From contig JAEUGX010000088.1 in the NCBI GenBank assembly GCA_016795545.1, positions 1-35,332 on the forward strand: 35,332 nt of DNA, given 5' to 3'. Shown in pieces: positions 6,959 to 14,828 of the stretch (the first letter of the stretch is position 1; every line of letters starts with the position of its first letter). A model generated the notes under the pieces. It did no database searches, had not been told where the DNA came from, and saw nothing but the letters and a program-made list of their open reading frames with translations. The stretch is from Opitutaceae bacterium (GTDB taxonomy: Bacteria; Verrucomicrobiota; Verrucomicrobiia; Opitutales; Opitutaceae). Both the position numbers and the translations under genes were made by a program.

Positions 6959-8506
6959 TCAGCCAGGGCCCGGGGGCACCGCCCCGCGGAGCAGCTCCGT
7001 CACGGCGCTCAGCATCGCCTCGGCCGAGTACGGCTTGGGCAGGAACCGGCCGGTCGCCGCCGGCTGCCGGCGCGGGTCTGACTCGTTGGTCGAGCCGCTG
7101 ACCAGCAGCAGCCGGATCGCCGGGTTGAGCGCGCTGACCACCTTCGCCAGGGCCCCGCCGTCGAGGTTGGGCATGTCGAGGTCGGAGATCACCAGGCGGA
7201 TCTCGAGGCTGCGCGGGGCGAAGAGCGCCAGCGCCTCCGTGCCATCGCCCGCGGCCAGCACCCGGTAACCGTGCGCCACCAGCGTCGCGCAGGTGACCTC
7301 CCGCACGGCGGTGTCGTCGTCGACGACCAGGATCAGCTCCCCCTGGCCGCGGGGCACCGCGGCCGCGGCGGCCTCGTGCAGCACCGATTCGTCGCCGGGA
7401 TCGGCGGGCAGCAGGATCTCGAAGCTCGTGCCCTGGCCGACCTGGGAGCGCAGCGTGATGACCCCGTCGTGGTCGTTGACGATGCCGCGGACCGTGGCCA
7501 GGCCGAGCCCGGTGCCCTGCCCCGCCCCCTTGGTCGTGAAGAAGGGCTCCCAGATCTTTTCGATGATGTCCGGCGGGATGCCCGTCCCCGTGTCGGCGAT
7601 CTCGAGATACAGGAAGTTGCCGGCCCGCGCCCCGGGCACGGCCGCCGCCGCCACGTCGTCGAGCCGCCGGTTCTCCGCCCGCAGCGTGAGCGTGCCACCC
7701 TCGGGCATCGCGTCCCGGGCGTTCACACACAGGTTCAGCAGCACCTGATGCACCTGCGTCGGGTTCGCCTTCAGCGGCCAGAGCGCCCCCTCGATGCGGT
7801 CCTCGATCCGGATGTTCTTCGGGAACGTCTGCTGCACCACCCCGATCAGGTCGCGGATCAGGTGCCGGGGCTGCAGGATCTGCCGCGCGCCGGTGACGCC
7901 ATGCACGAAGCCCAGGATCTGCTTCACCAGCCCGACGCCGCGCTGCGCGCTGTTCTCGATGCTGTTGAGCAGCTTTTGATCGCGCTCCTCCCGGTAGCGC
8001 ATGCGCAGGAGCGGCATGCCCATGATCACCGGCGAAAGCACGTTGTTGAAGTCGTGCACGATGCCCGCGGCCAGCATGCCGATGTTCTCGAGCCGCTGCA
8101 CCCGCAGCAGCTGCTCCGCCGCGACCCGCCGCTCCCGCTCGAGCTTGGCGTCGTTCAGCGCGCGCCGGATCGCGGGCACCAGCCGCTTCGGCCGGTCCTT
8201 GAGTACATAGTCCGACGCTCCCGCCTGCAGCGCCTGGATCGCCGTCTCCTCGCCGATGCTGCCCGAGAGAAAGATGAAGGGCACGTCCGGCTGGACTTCC
8301 CGCGCGTGCCGCAGGGCCTCGATGCCGGTGAAGTTCGGCAGGTTGAAATCCGACAGGATCAGGTCGCAGCCGCCGGCCTGCAGCGCGCGCAGGTAGGCAT
8401 TCCGGTCCGCCACCACCTCGAACTCGCCGTCCGCCCACACCTCCAGGATCACGGACTGGGCTAGGTCCGCGTCACGGGGATTGTCTTCGAGATAGAGGAT
8501 TTTCAT
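6959..8506 (-). CDS. Soluble REC-histidine kinase-REC hybrid
   Basis: A 515-residue protein with no membrane segment. The N-terminal receiver (1-118) has acidic Glu7/Asp8, phospho-acceptor Asp53 and Lys103. The HisKA helix has His151 in AAGIVHDFNN. The HATPase domain has N-box NLCVNARDAM (258-267), DTGTGIP, EPFFTTK and GTGLGLA. The C-terminal receiver has VVDDD, Asp442 and Lys491. Input is therefore through phosphorylation of the first receiver rather than a ligand domain. It is probably part of a phosphorelay; no DNA-binding partner is adjacent. It is divergent from the TonB receptor / YfiR / kinase / regulator set, which contains a kinase and a stand-alone receiver that might talk to it; that link is inference. 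It lies 91 bases upstream of polX on the same strand. Confidence 0.9.
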   Translation of the reverse strand: MKILYLEDNPRDADLAQSVILEVWADGEFEVVADRNAYLRALQAGGCDLILSDFNLPNFTGIEALRHAREVQPDVPFIFLSGSIGEETAIQALQAGASDYVLKDRPKRLVPAIRRALNDAKLERERRVAAEQLLRVQRLENIGMLAAGIVHDFNNVLSPVIMGMPLLRMRYREERDQKLLNSIENSAQRGVGLVKQILGFVHGVTGARQILQPRHLIRDLIGVVQQTFPKNIRIEDRIEGALWPLKANPTQVHQVLLNLCVNARDAMPEGGTLTLRAENRRLDDVAAAAVPGARAGNFLYLEIADTGTGIPPDIIEKIWEPFFTTKGAGQGTGLGLATVRGIVNDHDGVITLRSQVGQGTSFEILLPADPGDESVLHEAAAAAVPRGQGELILVVDDDTAVREVTCATLVAHGYRVLAAGDGTEALALFAPRSLEIRLVISDLDMPNLDGGALAKVVSALNPAIRLLLVSGSTNESDPRRQPAATGRFLPKPYSAEAMLSAVTELLRGAVPPGPG

Positions 8507-8774
8507 CGAAAAAAAATCCGCGCCGCCGTGTCTGTGGCCCCAGAAACAGCAGCTCCTCCAGGTGATACTCCAACACCCCGGGGGATTCTCCCCATCTTTT
8601 CCGTGTCCTCCTTGATTGCAAGAACAGGAAGATGGATTTTATCGCCTCCCAGTGACAATTTGGTCTTTGCCGCAAACTTTCTCACGCGGCGAACGTATTC
8701 TGCCAGACTAAGTTCTTGTATCAGCCGCAAAGTGCTGACTCCATGCGCTACCGCGAGGGCCACGCGGCAGATGT
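8507..8774. promoter_or_regulatory. Divergent intergenic region with GGGGATTCTCCCC dyad
   Basis: The longest gene-free stretch in the window (268 bases) separates the hybrid kinase (minus) from the TonB receptor (plus) and is visibly richer in A/T than its surroundings, as a promoter region would be. It holds a perfect short dyad, GGGGATTCTCCCC (8581-8593), which could be an operator. A TTGATT (8612) followed after 17 bases by GATTTT is a weak plus-strand promoter candidate. No convincing small gene is seen on either strand. Confidence 0.4.
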
Positions 8775-10793
8775 ATGCTGACTCGCCCTCGCGATGACTG
8801 CCGATTCCACGCCCGGACAGCCAAAGCCCTCCTGGCCTTGGTATTGCTCATGGGATCTTTTGCCGGGGCCCGGGCCGGCGCCACCCGCGCCGCCGACGAC
8901 TCCCTTTACGACCTGAAGCGGATGAGCCTGGAGGAGCTCATGGCCATCGAGGTCACCTCCGTTTCCAAGCGGCCGGAAAAGCTCCTGGAAACCGCCTCCG
9001 CGATCCAGGTGATCACCAACGAGGAAATCCGGCGCTTCGGCGCGGCCAGCCTGCCCGAGGCCCTGCGTCTGGCGGGCAACCTGCAGGTGGCGCAGAAGGG
9101 CGGCCATGCCTGGGGCATCAGCGCCCGGGGCTTCAACACCGACCTGGCCAACAAGCTGCTCGTGATGATCGACGGACGCGCCGTCTACACCCCGCTTTAT
9201 TCCGGCGTTTTCTGGGACCGCCAGGATTACCTGCTCGCCGATCTCGAACGGATCGAGGTGATCAGCGGCCCCGGCGGCACCCTCTGGGGCGCCAACGCCG
9301 TCAACGGGGTCATCAACATCATCAGCAAACCCGCGGCCGACACCTCCGGCCTCTACCTGGAGTCCGGCGGGGGCTCGCCGCTGCGCAGCTTCGTCGCCGC
9401 CCGCTACGGGGGACGCCTGGCCCCGGGGATCCACTTCCGGGTCTACGGAAAATATTCCGACCGCGACGGCGAGGCCTACGCGGACGGCCGCGATGCCCCC
9501 GACACCTCGCGCCTGGGCCAGGGGGGATTCCGCGTCGACGCCGCGCTGCCGGCGGATAACCAGCTGACCGTCCAGGGCGACGCGTACGGGCTCGACGAGG
9601 GCGTCCTGACCGGCGGCACCGCGCGGGTCACCGGCGGCAACCTGCTGGCCCGCTGGTCCCGCGTGCTTGCCGAGGGCTCCGAGGTCAGCCTGCAGGCCTA
9701 CTACGACCGCACCCACCTGGAGCTGCCCGCGCCTCCGCTGGTGCTGAACGGCATCCTGTTCGCGCCTCCGGGCGTGCTGCGCGACGACCTCGACACCTAC
9801 GACCTGGATTTCCAGCACCGCTTCCCCCTGGGCCGGCGCCACCGGGTCGTCTGGGGCCTGGGCTACCGCTTCACTCACGACGTGGTCGGCAATTCGCCGG
9901 CCCTCGGCTTCCTGCCGCCCACCCTCGACCAGGAGCTGTACAGCGGGTTCGTCCAGGACGAGATCCAGCTCGACTCCCGCCTCCGACTGACCCTCGGCGT
10001 CAAGCTCGAGCACCACGACTACACCGGCAGCGAGGTCCAGCCGGGGGTCCGGATCCAGTGGAATGCCGCCGCCGACCACCTCGTCTGGGCCGCCGTCTCG
10101 CGGGCGGTGCGCGCCCCCTCCCGCATCGACCGCGACGTCGCGCAGGCCTCGCCGCCTTACCTGCTGGTCCTGTCCGGCAGCCCCAACTTCCGTTCCGAAA
10201 CGGTGGCGGTCTACGAGCTGGGCTGGCGGACGCAGCTCGCCGACCGCGCGACCCTCTCGGCCTCGGCGTTCTACAACGTCTACGATCACCTGCGCAGCAC
10301 GAGCCTCACGCCCGCCACCATCCTGCCGTTCTTCTTCGCCAACCACCTCGAGGCCGAGACCTGGGGCCTGGAGCTCGCCGCCAGCTGCCAGCTGACCGCC
10401 GCCTGGCGGCTGTCCGCCGCCTACAACCTCCTGGAGCAGGACGTCCGCATCCAGCCGGGCCAGTTCGATCTCAACGACGCCCGCAACGAGACCGCCGATC
10501 CGCCGCAGCAGGTCGCGCTCCGGTCGTCGCTGAACCTGCCCCATCGCATCGAGTGGGATGCCGCGCTCCGCTGGGTGGACCGGCTCTCCACCAACAACGC
10601 GAGCACTCCCGGCACCGTGCCCAGCTACTTCGAGCTGGATGTCCGCCTGGGCTGGCAGGCCTCCGACCGGGTCGAGCTCTCCCTCGTCGGCCGGAACCTG
10701 CTCGATCGCCAGCATCCCGAGTACGGCTTCCCCTCCCCCGACCGCGTGGAGATCCGGCGCGGCATCCACGGCAAGGTCACATGGCGCTACTGA
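8775..10793 (+). CDS. TonB-dependent outer-membrane receptor
   Basis: A 672-residue protein with a signal peptide (hydrophobic core about 17-31, Ala-rich cleavage region about 34-40). A conserved lead DLKRMSLEELMAIEVTSVSK and a plug domain (about 60-180) follow. The plug has the usual sequence of motifs: VITNEEIRR, ISARGFN, LLVMIDGRAVYT, DLERIEVISGPGGTLWGANAVNGVINI. The remainder is a beta-barrel ending in VTWRY with a C-terminal aromatic residue. It should import or sense a ligand at the outer membrane using TonB energy. It belongs to the BtuB-like group often found with YfiR proteins and kinases, which suggests a signalling role. The next gene begins inside its 3' end (13-base overlap). The ligand cannot be predicted. 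Confidence 0.93.
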   Translation: MLTRPRDDCRFHARTAKALLALVLLMGSFAGARAGATRAADDSLYDLKRMSLEELMAIEVTSVSKRPEKLLETASAIQVITNEEIRRFGAASLPEALRLAGNLQVAQKGGHAWGISARGFNTDLANKLLVMIDGRAVYTPLYSGVFWDRQDYLLADLERIEVISGPGGTLWGANAVNGVINIISKPAADTSGLYLESGGGSPLRSFVAARYGGRLAPGIHFRVYGKYSDRDGEAYADGRDAPDTSRLGQGGFRVDAALPADNQLTVQGDAYGLDEGVLTGGTARVTGGNLLARWSRVLAEGSEVSLQAYYDRTHLELPAPPLVLNGILFAPPGVLRDDLDTYDLDFQHRFPLGRRHRVVWGLGYRFTHDVVGNSPALGFLPPTLDQELYSGFVQDEIQLDSRLRLTLGVKLEHHDYTGSEVQPGVRIQWNAAADHLVWAAVSRAVRAPSRIDRDVAQASPPYLLVLSGSPNFRSETVAVYELGWRTQLADRATLSASAFYNVYDHLRSTSLTPATILPFFFANHLEAETWGLELAASCQLTAAWRLSAAYNLLEQDVRIQPGQFDLNDARNETADPPQQVALRSSLNLPHRIEWDAALRWVDRLSTNNASTPGTVPSYFELDVRLGWQASDRVELSLVGRNLLDRQHPEYGFPSPDRVEIRRGIHGKVTWRY

Positions 10794-11371
10794 ATCCAGG
10801 CCCGGTTCTCCGCCCGGGTCGGCGCTGGCGCGCGGCGTGCTGCCTCGCGCTCGGCCTGGCCTTCGGCGCCGGTCCCGCTCTCCCCGCCCCGCCCAGCCGC
10901 GAATACCAGGTCAAGGCGGTCTTCCTCTTCAACTTCGCCCAGTTCGTGGACTGGCCGCCCGCGGCCTTCCCCTCCGCCGGCAGCCCCCTCGTGATCGGCG
11001 TCCTGGGCGAGGACCCCTTCGGCGCCGCGCTCGACGACGCGGTGCGCGGTGAAACGGTCGCCTCCCGCCCGCTGGCCGTCCGCCGGTTCCGCCGCCCGGC
11101 GGACATCGCCGAATGCCACATCCTGTTCGTCAGCCGCCCCGCCTCCGCCCGCCTCGGCGAGGTCCTCGCCGCGCTCGACGGGCGCGCCGTGCTCACCGTG
11201 GGCGAGGCCGACGACTTCGCGGCCCGCGGCGGCATGATCCACTTCGTGACGGACAAAAGCCGGACCCGGCTCCGCATCAACCTCGACGCGGCCCGGAACG
11301 CCGGGCTCACCCTCAGCTCCAAACTGCTCCGCCCCGCGGAGATCGTCGCCACCGCCCGGAACGCGCCATGA
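10781..11371 (+). CDS. YfiR-family periplasmic protein (DUF4154)
   Basis: A 196-residue protein with a signal peptide (core about 17-30, Ala-rich cleavage site) and the YfiR motif YQVKAVFLFNFAQFVDWP near the mature N-terminus. The C-terminal segments GEADDFAARGGMIHFV and INLDAARNAGLTLSSKLL are also typical. In Pseudomonas, YfiR is a periplasmic repressor that binds the CHASE8 sensor domain of the cyclase YfiN and is released by an outer-membrane partner. Here it starts within the TonB receptor gene and its stop overlaps the ATG of a kinase (ATGA), so the three should be translated together. Its likely partner is the periplasmic domain of that kinase. The two cysteines used for redox control in Pseudomonas YfiR are not evident; only one Cys appears in the mature part. 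Confidence 0.9.
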   Translation: MALLNPGPVLRPGRRWRAACCLALGLAFGAGPALPAPPSREYQVKAVFLFNFAQFVDWPPAAFPSAGSPLVIGVLGEDPFGAALDDAVRGETVASRPLAVRRFRRPADIAECHILFVSRPASARLGEVLAALDGRAVLTVGEADDFAARGGMIHFVTDKSRTRLRINLDAARNAGLTLSSKLLRPAEIVATARNAP

Positions 11372-12813
11372 AATTCTCGCTTCGCGATGTCCCGATCCGG
11401 CGCAAGCTGATGGGCGCGCTCCTGCTCACCAGCGTGACCGTGATGCTGCTCATGCGCGGGTCCTTCTTCACCTACGAATACCTGAACTTCCGGTCCAACA
11501 CCGCCCGCCAGCTCGGCGTGATGGGCCGGATGATCGCCGCCAACAGCACCGCCGCCCTGGCCTTCGAGAACGAGCCCGACGCCCGGGAAATCCTGTCCGC
11601 GCTCCGCGTCGAGCCCCAGGTCACCGCCGCCGCCCTGTACACCGCGGACGGACGGCTCTTCACCTCCTTCGCGGCGCCGGACCGCGCCTCGCCGCTGCCG
11701 GCGTCGCCGGGCGAGACCGGCTTCCGCTTCACCGGCGCCCGGCTCGCCGGCTTCCAACCCGTGCTGAACGACCAGCGCCGGCTCGGCACGCTGTACCTCG
11801 AATACGACACCGGCCCCGTCATGCGCACTTGGCTGCGTGATTCCGTCACGATCGCCCTGGCCGTCATGGGCGTCGTGCTCGTCGTCGCCTACCTGCTCGC
11901 GCGGGCCCTGCAACGCCAGATCTCGGCGCCGATCGTCGACCTGGCCCGGACCGCCCAGGCGGTGTCCGAACGCGGGGACTACTCCGTCCGTGCCCTGCCC
12001 GCGGGCGGCGGGGAGATCCGGCAGCTGACCGACGCCTTCAACCAGATGCTGACCCAGATCGAGGCCCTGAACCGGGAGCTGGAACGGCGGGTCGCCGCCC
12101 GCACCGCCGAACTCGAGATCGCCAACAAGGAGCTCGAGGCGTTCTCCTACTCGGTCTCGCACGACCTCCGCGCCCCGCTCCGCCACATCGACGGCTTCGC
12201 GGGCCTGCTCGTGAAGGCCGACGGCGAGCGTGTCTCCGAACGCGGCCGGAAATACCTGGCCACCATCGCCAGCTCCGCCCGCCAGATGGGCACCCTCATC
12301 GACGACCTGCTTGTGTTTTCCCGCATGGGGCGCAGCGAGATGACGTTCCGCGACGTCGACCTCCGGCAGCTGGTCGACGAGGAGATCCGCACCCTCCAGG
12401 CCCAGAACCCGGACCGCCGCATCCGCTGGGACATCGGCCCGCTGCCCGTCGTGCCGGGCGACCGCCCGATGCTCCGGCAGGTGCTCGTCAACCTCCTCGC
12501 CAACGCCGTGAAGTACACCGGCCCGCGCGACCCGGCCGAGATCAGCGTCGGAGCCCGCCCGGACGGCGCCGGCAAGGTGGTCGTGCACGTGCGCGACAAC
12601 GGCGTGGGCTTCGACATGCAGTACGCCGACAAGCTCTTCGGCGTCTTCCAGCGCCTGCACCGCGCCGAGGAGTTCGAGGGCACCGGCATCGGCCTCGCCA
12701 ATGTCCGCCGCATCGTGTCCCGGCACGGCGGCGAGACCTGGGCCGAGGCCGCCGTCGGCGCCGGCGCCACCTTCTTCTTCAGCCTGCCCCTGTCCCGCCC
12801 CGCTCTTTCATGA
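11368..12813 (+). CDS. CHASE8-HAMP sensor histidine kinase
   Basis: A 481-residue membrane kinase. TM1 lies at about 14-30, and a periplasmic CHASE8-like domain (about 40-155, with the typical SNTARQLGVMGRMIAANSTA and FENEPDAREIL) is followed by TM2 at about 158-180. HAMP spans about 182-235 and a coiled coil about 230-258. The HisKA helix has His265 (YSVSHDLRAPL) and the HATPase has NLLANAVKY, DNGVGFD and GTGIGLA. CHASE8 plus HAMP is the input half of YfiN-type cyclases, here joined to a kinase. The gene overlaps the YfiR gene upstream and the response-regulator gene downstream by ATGA at both ends, so YfiR is the expected periplasmic controller and the regulator the expected phosphate acceptor. 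CHASE8 is named from sequence pattern and should be confirmed with a profile search. Confidence 0.9.
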   Translation: MKFSLRDVPIRRKLMGALLLTSVTVMLLMRGSFFTYEYLNFRSNTARQLGVMGRMIAANSTAALAFENEPDAREILSALRVEPQVTAAALYTADGRLFTSFAAPDRASPLPASPGETGFRFTGARLAGFQPVLNDQRRLGTLYLEYDTGPVMRTWLRDSVTIALAVMGVVLVVAYLLARALQRQISAPIVDLARTAQAVSERGDYSVRALPAGGGEIRQLTDAFNQMLTQIEALNRELERRVAARTAELEIANKELEAFSYSVSHDLRAPLRHIDGFAGLLVKADGERVSERGRKYLATIASSARQMGTLIDDLLVFSRMGRSEMTFRDVDLRQLVDEEIRTLQAQNPDRRIRWDIGPLPVVPGDRPMLRQVLVNLLANAVKYTGPRDPAEISVGARPDGAGKVVVHVRDNGVGFDMQYADKLFGVFQRLHRAEEFEGTGIGLANVRRIVSRHGGETWAEAAVGAGATFFFSLPLSRPALS

Positions 12814-13259
12814 AAACGCTCAAACGCATCCTCCTCGTCGAGGACAACCTCAAGGACGTCGACCTGACCCTCGCCGCGCTGGCCGACCACAATCTCGCCA
12901 ACGAGGTCGTGGTCGCCCGCGACGGCGCCGAGGCGCTCGACTACCTCTACGCCCGCGGCGCCTTCGCCGGCCGCGACCCCGGCCCGCCCGCCGTCATGCT
13001 CCTCGACATCAAGATGCCCAAGGTCAACGGCCTCGAGGTGCTCCGCGCGATCAAGTCCGATCCCGCCCTCCGCACCCTGCCCGTGGTCATGCTCACCTCG
13101 TCGCGCGAGGAACCCGACCTGGCCGAAAGCTACTCCCTCGGGGCCAATGCCTACGTGGTCAAGCCGGTCGACTTCCTCCAGTTCGTCGAGGCGGTCAAGC
13201 AGCTCGGCGTCTTCTGGGCCGTGCTCAACGAGCCGCCGCCGGGCACCGCCCACCGCTAG
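12810..13259 (+). CDS. Single-domain response regulator (Rcp1-like)
   Basis: A 149-residue receiver domain with no output domain. Glu11/Asp12, phospho-acceptor Asp66 (VMLLDIKMP), Thr/Ser at 96-97 and Lys118 (VVKPVDF) are all present. The inserted segment after DYLYARGAF and the ending FVEAVKQLGVFWAVLNEPP are typical of the Rcp1 group that receives phosphate from bacteriophytochrome-type or HAMP kinases. Its ATG overlaps the stop of the upstream kinase (ATGA), so the pair is almost surely cognate. With no output domain it must act by protein contact or hand the phosphate on, perhaps to the hybrid kinase at 6959-8506 (inference). Last gene of the four-gene set. Confidence 0.93.
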   Translation: MKTLKRILLVEDNLKDVDLTLAALADHNLANEVVVARDGAEALDYLYARGAFAGRDPGPPAVMLLDIKMPKVNGLEVLRAIKSDPALRTLPVVMLTSSREEPDLAESYSLGANAYVVKPVDFLQFVEAVKQLGVFWAVLNEPPPGTAHR

Positions 13260-13268
13260 GCCCGCGCG

Positions 13269-14726
13269 CTACGGCACCGCCGCCCGCACCACCGGCCAGC
13301 GATCGGACCGGAACGGCGCGGTCGGCAGGCCGGCGCCGTTGACCAGGTTGGGCCGGGCGGTCTCGTGCCAGCCGAAGCGGACCGCGACCGGCTCGGCCAC
13401 CGCGGGACTCGACACCACCACCTTGTCCCCGGCCACCACCGCGTCCGCCGGGTGGAACTTCCGGTCGGACCCGGCCACGGCAAAGTCGGTGAGCGGCCCG
13501 CCGTCGCGGCTGCGCAGCCCGCCGCCCTGCGTGAACGCAACCTCCAGCTGGTTGCCCCCGATGCGCCGCACGCCGGCAAAGCGCGCGCTGTGCGCCGCGC
13601 TGTCCTTCCGGCCGTACGTCTCGGCCAGCGCGAGCCGCGCCAGCCGCCAACCCACGTCCTGCTTGTTGCTGGGATGGATGTCGGACGCGTCCCCCGCCAG
13701 GTCGGTGGTCACGACCATCCCCGTGCCGGGCACGTCCAGCGCCGCGGCCTGGGCCTCCCACAGGGCGGGCAGCGCCTCCACCGTGAGCGGGATCGCCGGG
13801 TTCTCGCGGCGCGAATACGCGAAGGGCGCCAGCTGCACGTAGTAGAACGGCGCCGCGGGCTGCTCCCACGCGCGGCGCCACGCCGCCACCAGCGCGCGCA
13901 GCTTCACCGCGTAGAGCTCGTGCTCGGCGTTCAGGCAGTTCGATTCCCCCTGGTACCAGAGGAAGCCGCGCAGGGTGTAGGGCGCGAACGGCGCCACCAT
14001 GGATTGGTACAGCCTCGTCGCCTGGGTGGCGGCGACCGGCGGCAGGAACTCTTCCCGCTCCAGCCCGCGCAGCTCCGGCACCTCCCGGAAGACCTCGGGC
14101 GGCATCCACGCCTCGATCCGCGAGCTGCCGTGGCTCGAGTTGATGACCCCGACCGGCACGCCGAGCCGGGCGACCAGCTCCTCCGCGAAATGGTAGGCCA
14201 CGGCCGAGAACTTCGTCCGCCGCAGCACCTCCGGGCCGGCGGGATGCCACGCCACCGTGCCGTCGCCGGGCTGCGCGACCCCGGCGCGCGGGAACTGGAA
14301 CACGCGCAGCGTCGGGTGGTCCGAACGCGCCAGCACCGACTCGTAGTCGTCCGTCGGCGGCGTGTGCTTCCAGGGGCCGATCGGTTTCTCCATGTTCGAC
14401 TGCCCGGAGCAGAACCACACCTCGCCGACCAATACGTCGCGGAAGGTCCGCACCTCCGTGCCGCGCACGGTCAGCGGGCGCGGCTCCGCGCTGGCCGCCA
14501 GCGGCGCGAGCGTCACCCGCCAGCGGCCGGCGGTGTCCGCCACCGCCTCCGCGCGGCGGCCGGCAAACTCCACCGTCACCCGCTCGCCCGGATCCGCCTC
14601 GCCCCACACCGCGACCGGAAGGTCGCGCTGCAGGACCATGTGGTCGCCGAAGACCGGAGGACAGCGGGGGGCGGCGGACGCCGCCGCGGCGGCCGCCAGA
14701 GCGAGACAGGAGAACAGGAGTTTCAC
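13269..14726 (-). CDS. Sialate O-acetylesterase-like carbohydrate esterase (secreted)
   Basis: A 485-residue SGNH-type esterase. It has a signal peptide (about 1-19), an N-terminal beta domain (PPVFGDHMVLQRDLPVAVWGEA) and the catalytic domain with GQSNM (nucleophile Ser110), SHGSSRIEAWM, FLWYQGESN (256-263) and DASDIHPSN (Asp349/His351). These enzymes remove O-acetyl groups from sugars in the periplasm or outside the cell; beyond sialic acid many act on plant or algal glycans. Start is GTG at 14726, preceded at 9 bases by AGGA, one of the few visible ribosome binding sites here. Last gene of the five-gene minus-strand operon beginning with the amidohydrolase, 84 bases after the symporter. The glycan substrate is unknown. 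Confidence 0.92.
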   Translation of the reverse strand: MKLLFSCLALAAAAAASAAPRCPPVFGDHMVLQRDLPVAVWGEADPGERVTVEFAGRRAEAVADTAGRWRVTLAPLAASAEPRPLTVRGTEVRTFRDVLVGEVWFCSGQSNMEKPIGPWKHTPPTDDYESVLARSDHPTLRVFQFPRAGVAQPGDGTVAWHPAGPEVLRRTKFSAVAYHFAEELVARLGVPVGVINSSHGSSRIEAWMPPEVFREVPELRGLEREEFLPPVAATQATRLYQSMVAPFAPYTLRGFLWYQGESNCLNAEHELYAVKLRALVAAWRRAWEQPAAPFYYVQLAPFAYSRRENPAIPLTVEALPALWEAQAAALDVPGTGMVVTTDLAGDASDIHPSNKQDVGWRLARLALAETYGRKDSAAHSARFAGVRRIGGNQLEVAFTQGGGLRSRDGGPLTDFAVAGSDRKFHPADAVVAGDKVVVSSPAVAEPVAVRFGWHETARPNLVNGAGLPTAPFRSDRWPVVRAAVP

Positions 14727-14808
14727 GCGCCCATTCCTAGTCGTCCGGCGGCGCGCCTGGCAAGGCCGCCGGCCCGGCCGGCCGCCGGTCGCCCGACCGC
14801 ACCGCCCG

Positions 14809-14828
14809 AATCACGCGGAATCACGCCC
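14809..14828. repeat. Tandem decamer AATCACGCGG / AATCACGCCC
   Basis: Two adjacent 10-base units, AATCACGCGG and AATCACGCCC, overlap the stop of the symporter gene and lie 83-102 bases upstream of the esterase GTG. A near-identical pair with G in place of A stands at 28449-28468. A shared regulator site is possible; only the repeats are seen. Confidence 0.35.

Noticed and set aside
8503..8763. Minus-strand 86-codon frame before the hybrid kinase
   Set aside because: It overlaps the kinase start, lies in an A/T-richer promoter-like gap, and shows no recognisable domain. Its sequence (SLAEYVRRVRKFAAK) is not clearly random, so conservation in relatives would reopen the question.
13252..13275. 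Possible hairpin between the response-regulator and esterase stops
   Set aside because: Most of the symmetry comes from the two facing TAG stops (TAG pairs with CTA by necessity); the extra pairing is too short to support a terminator.
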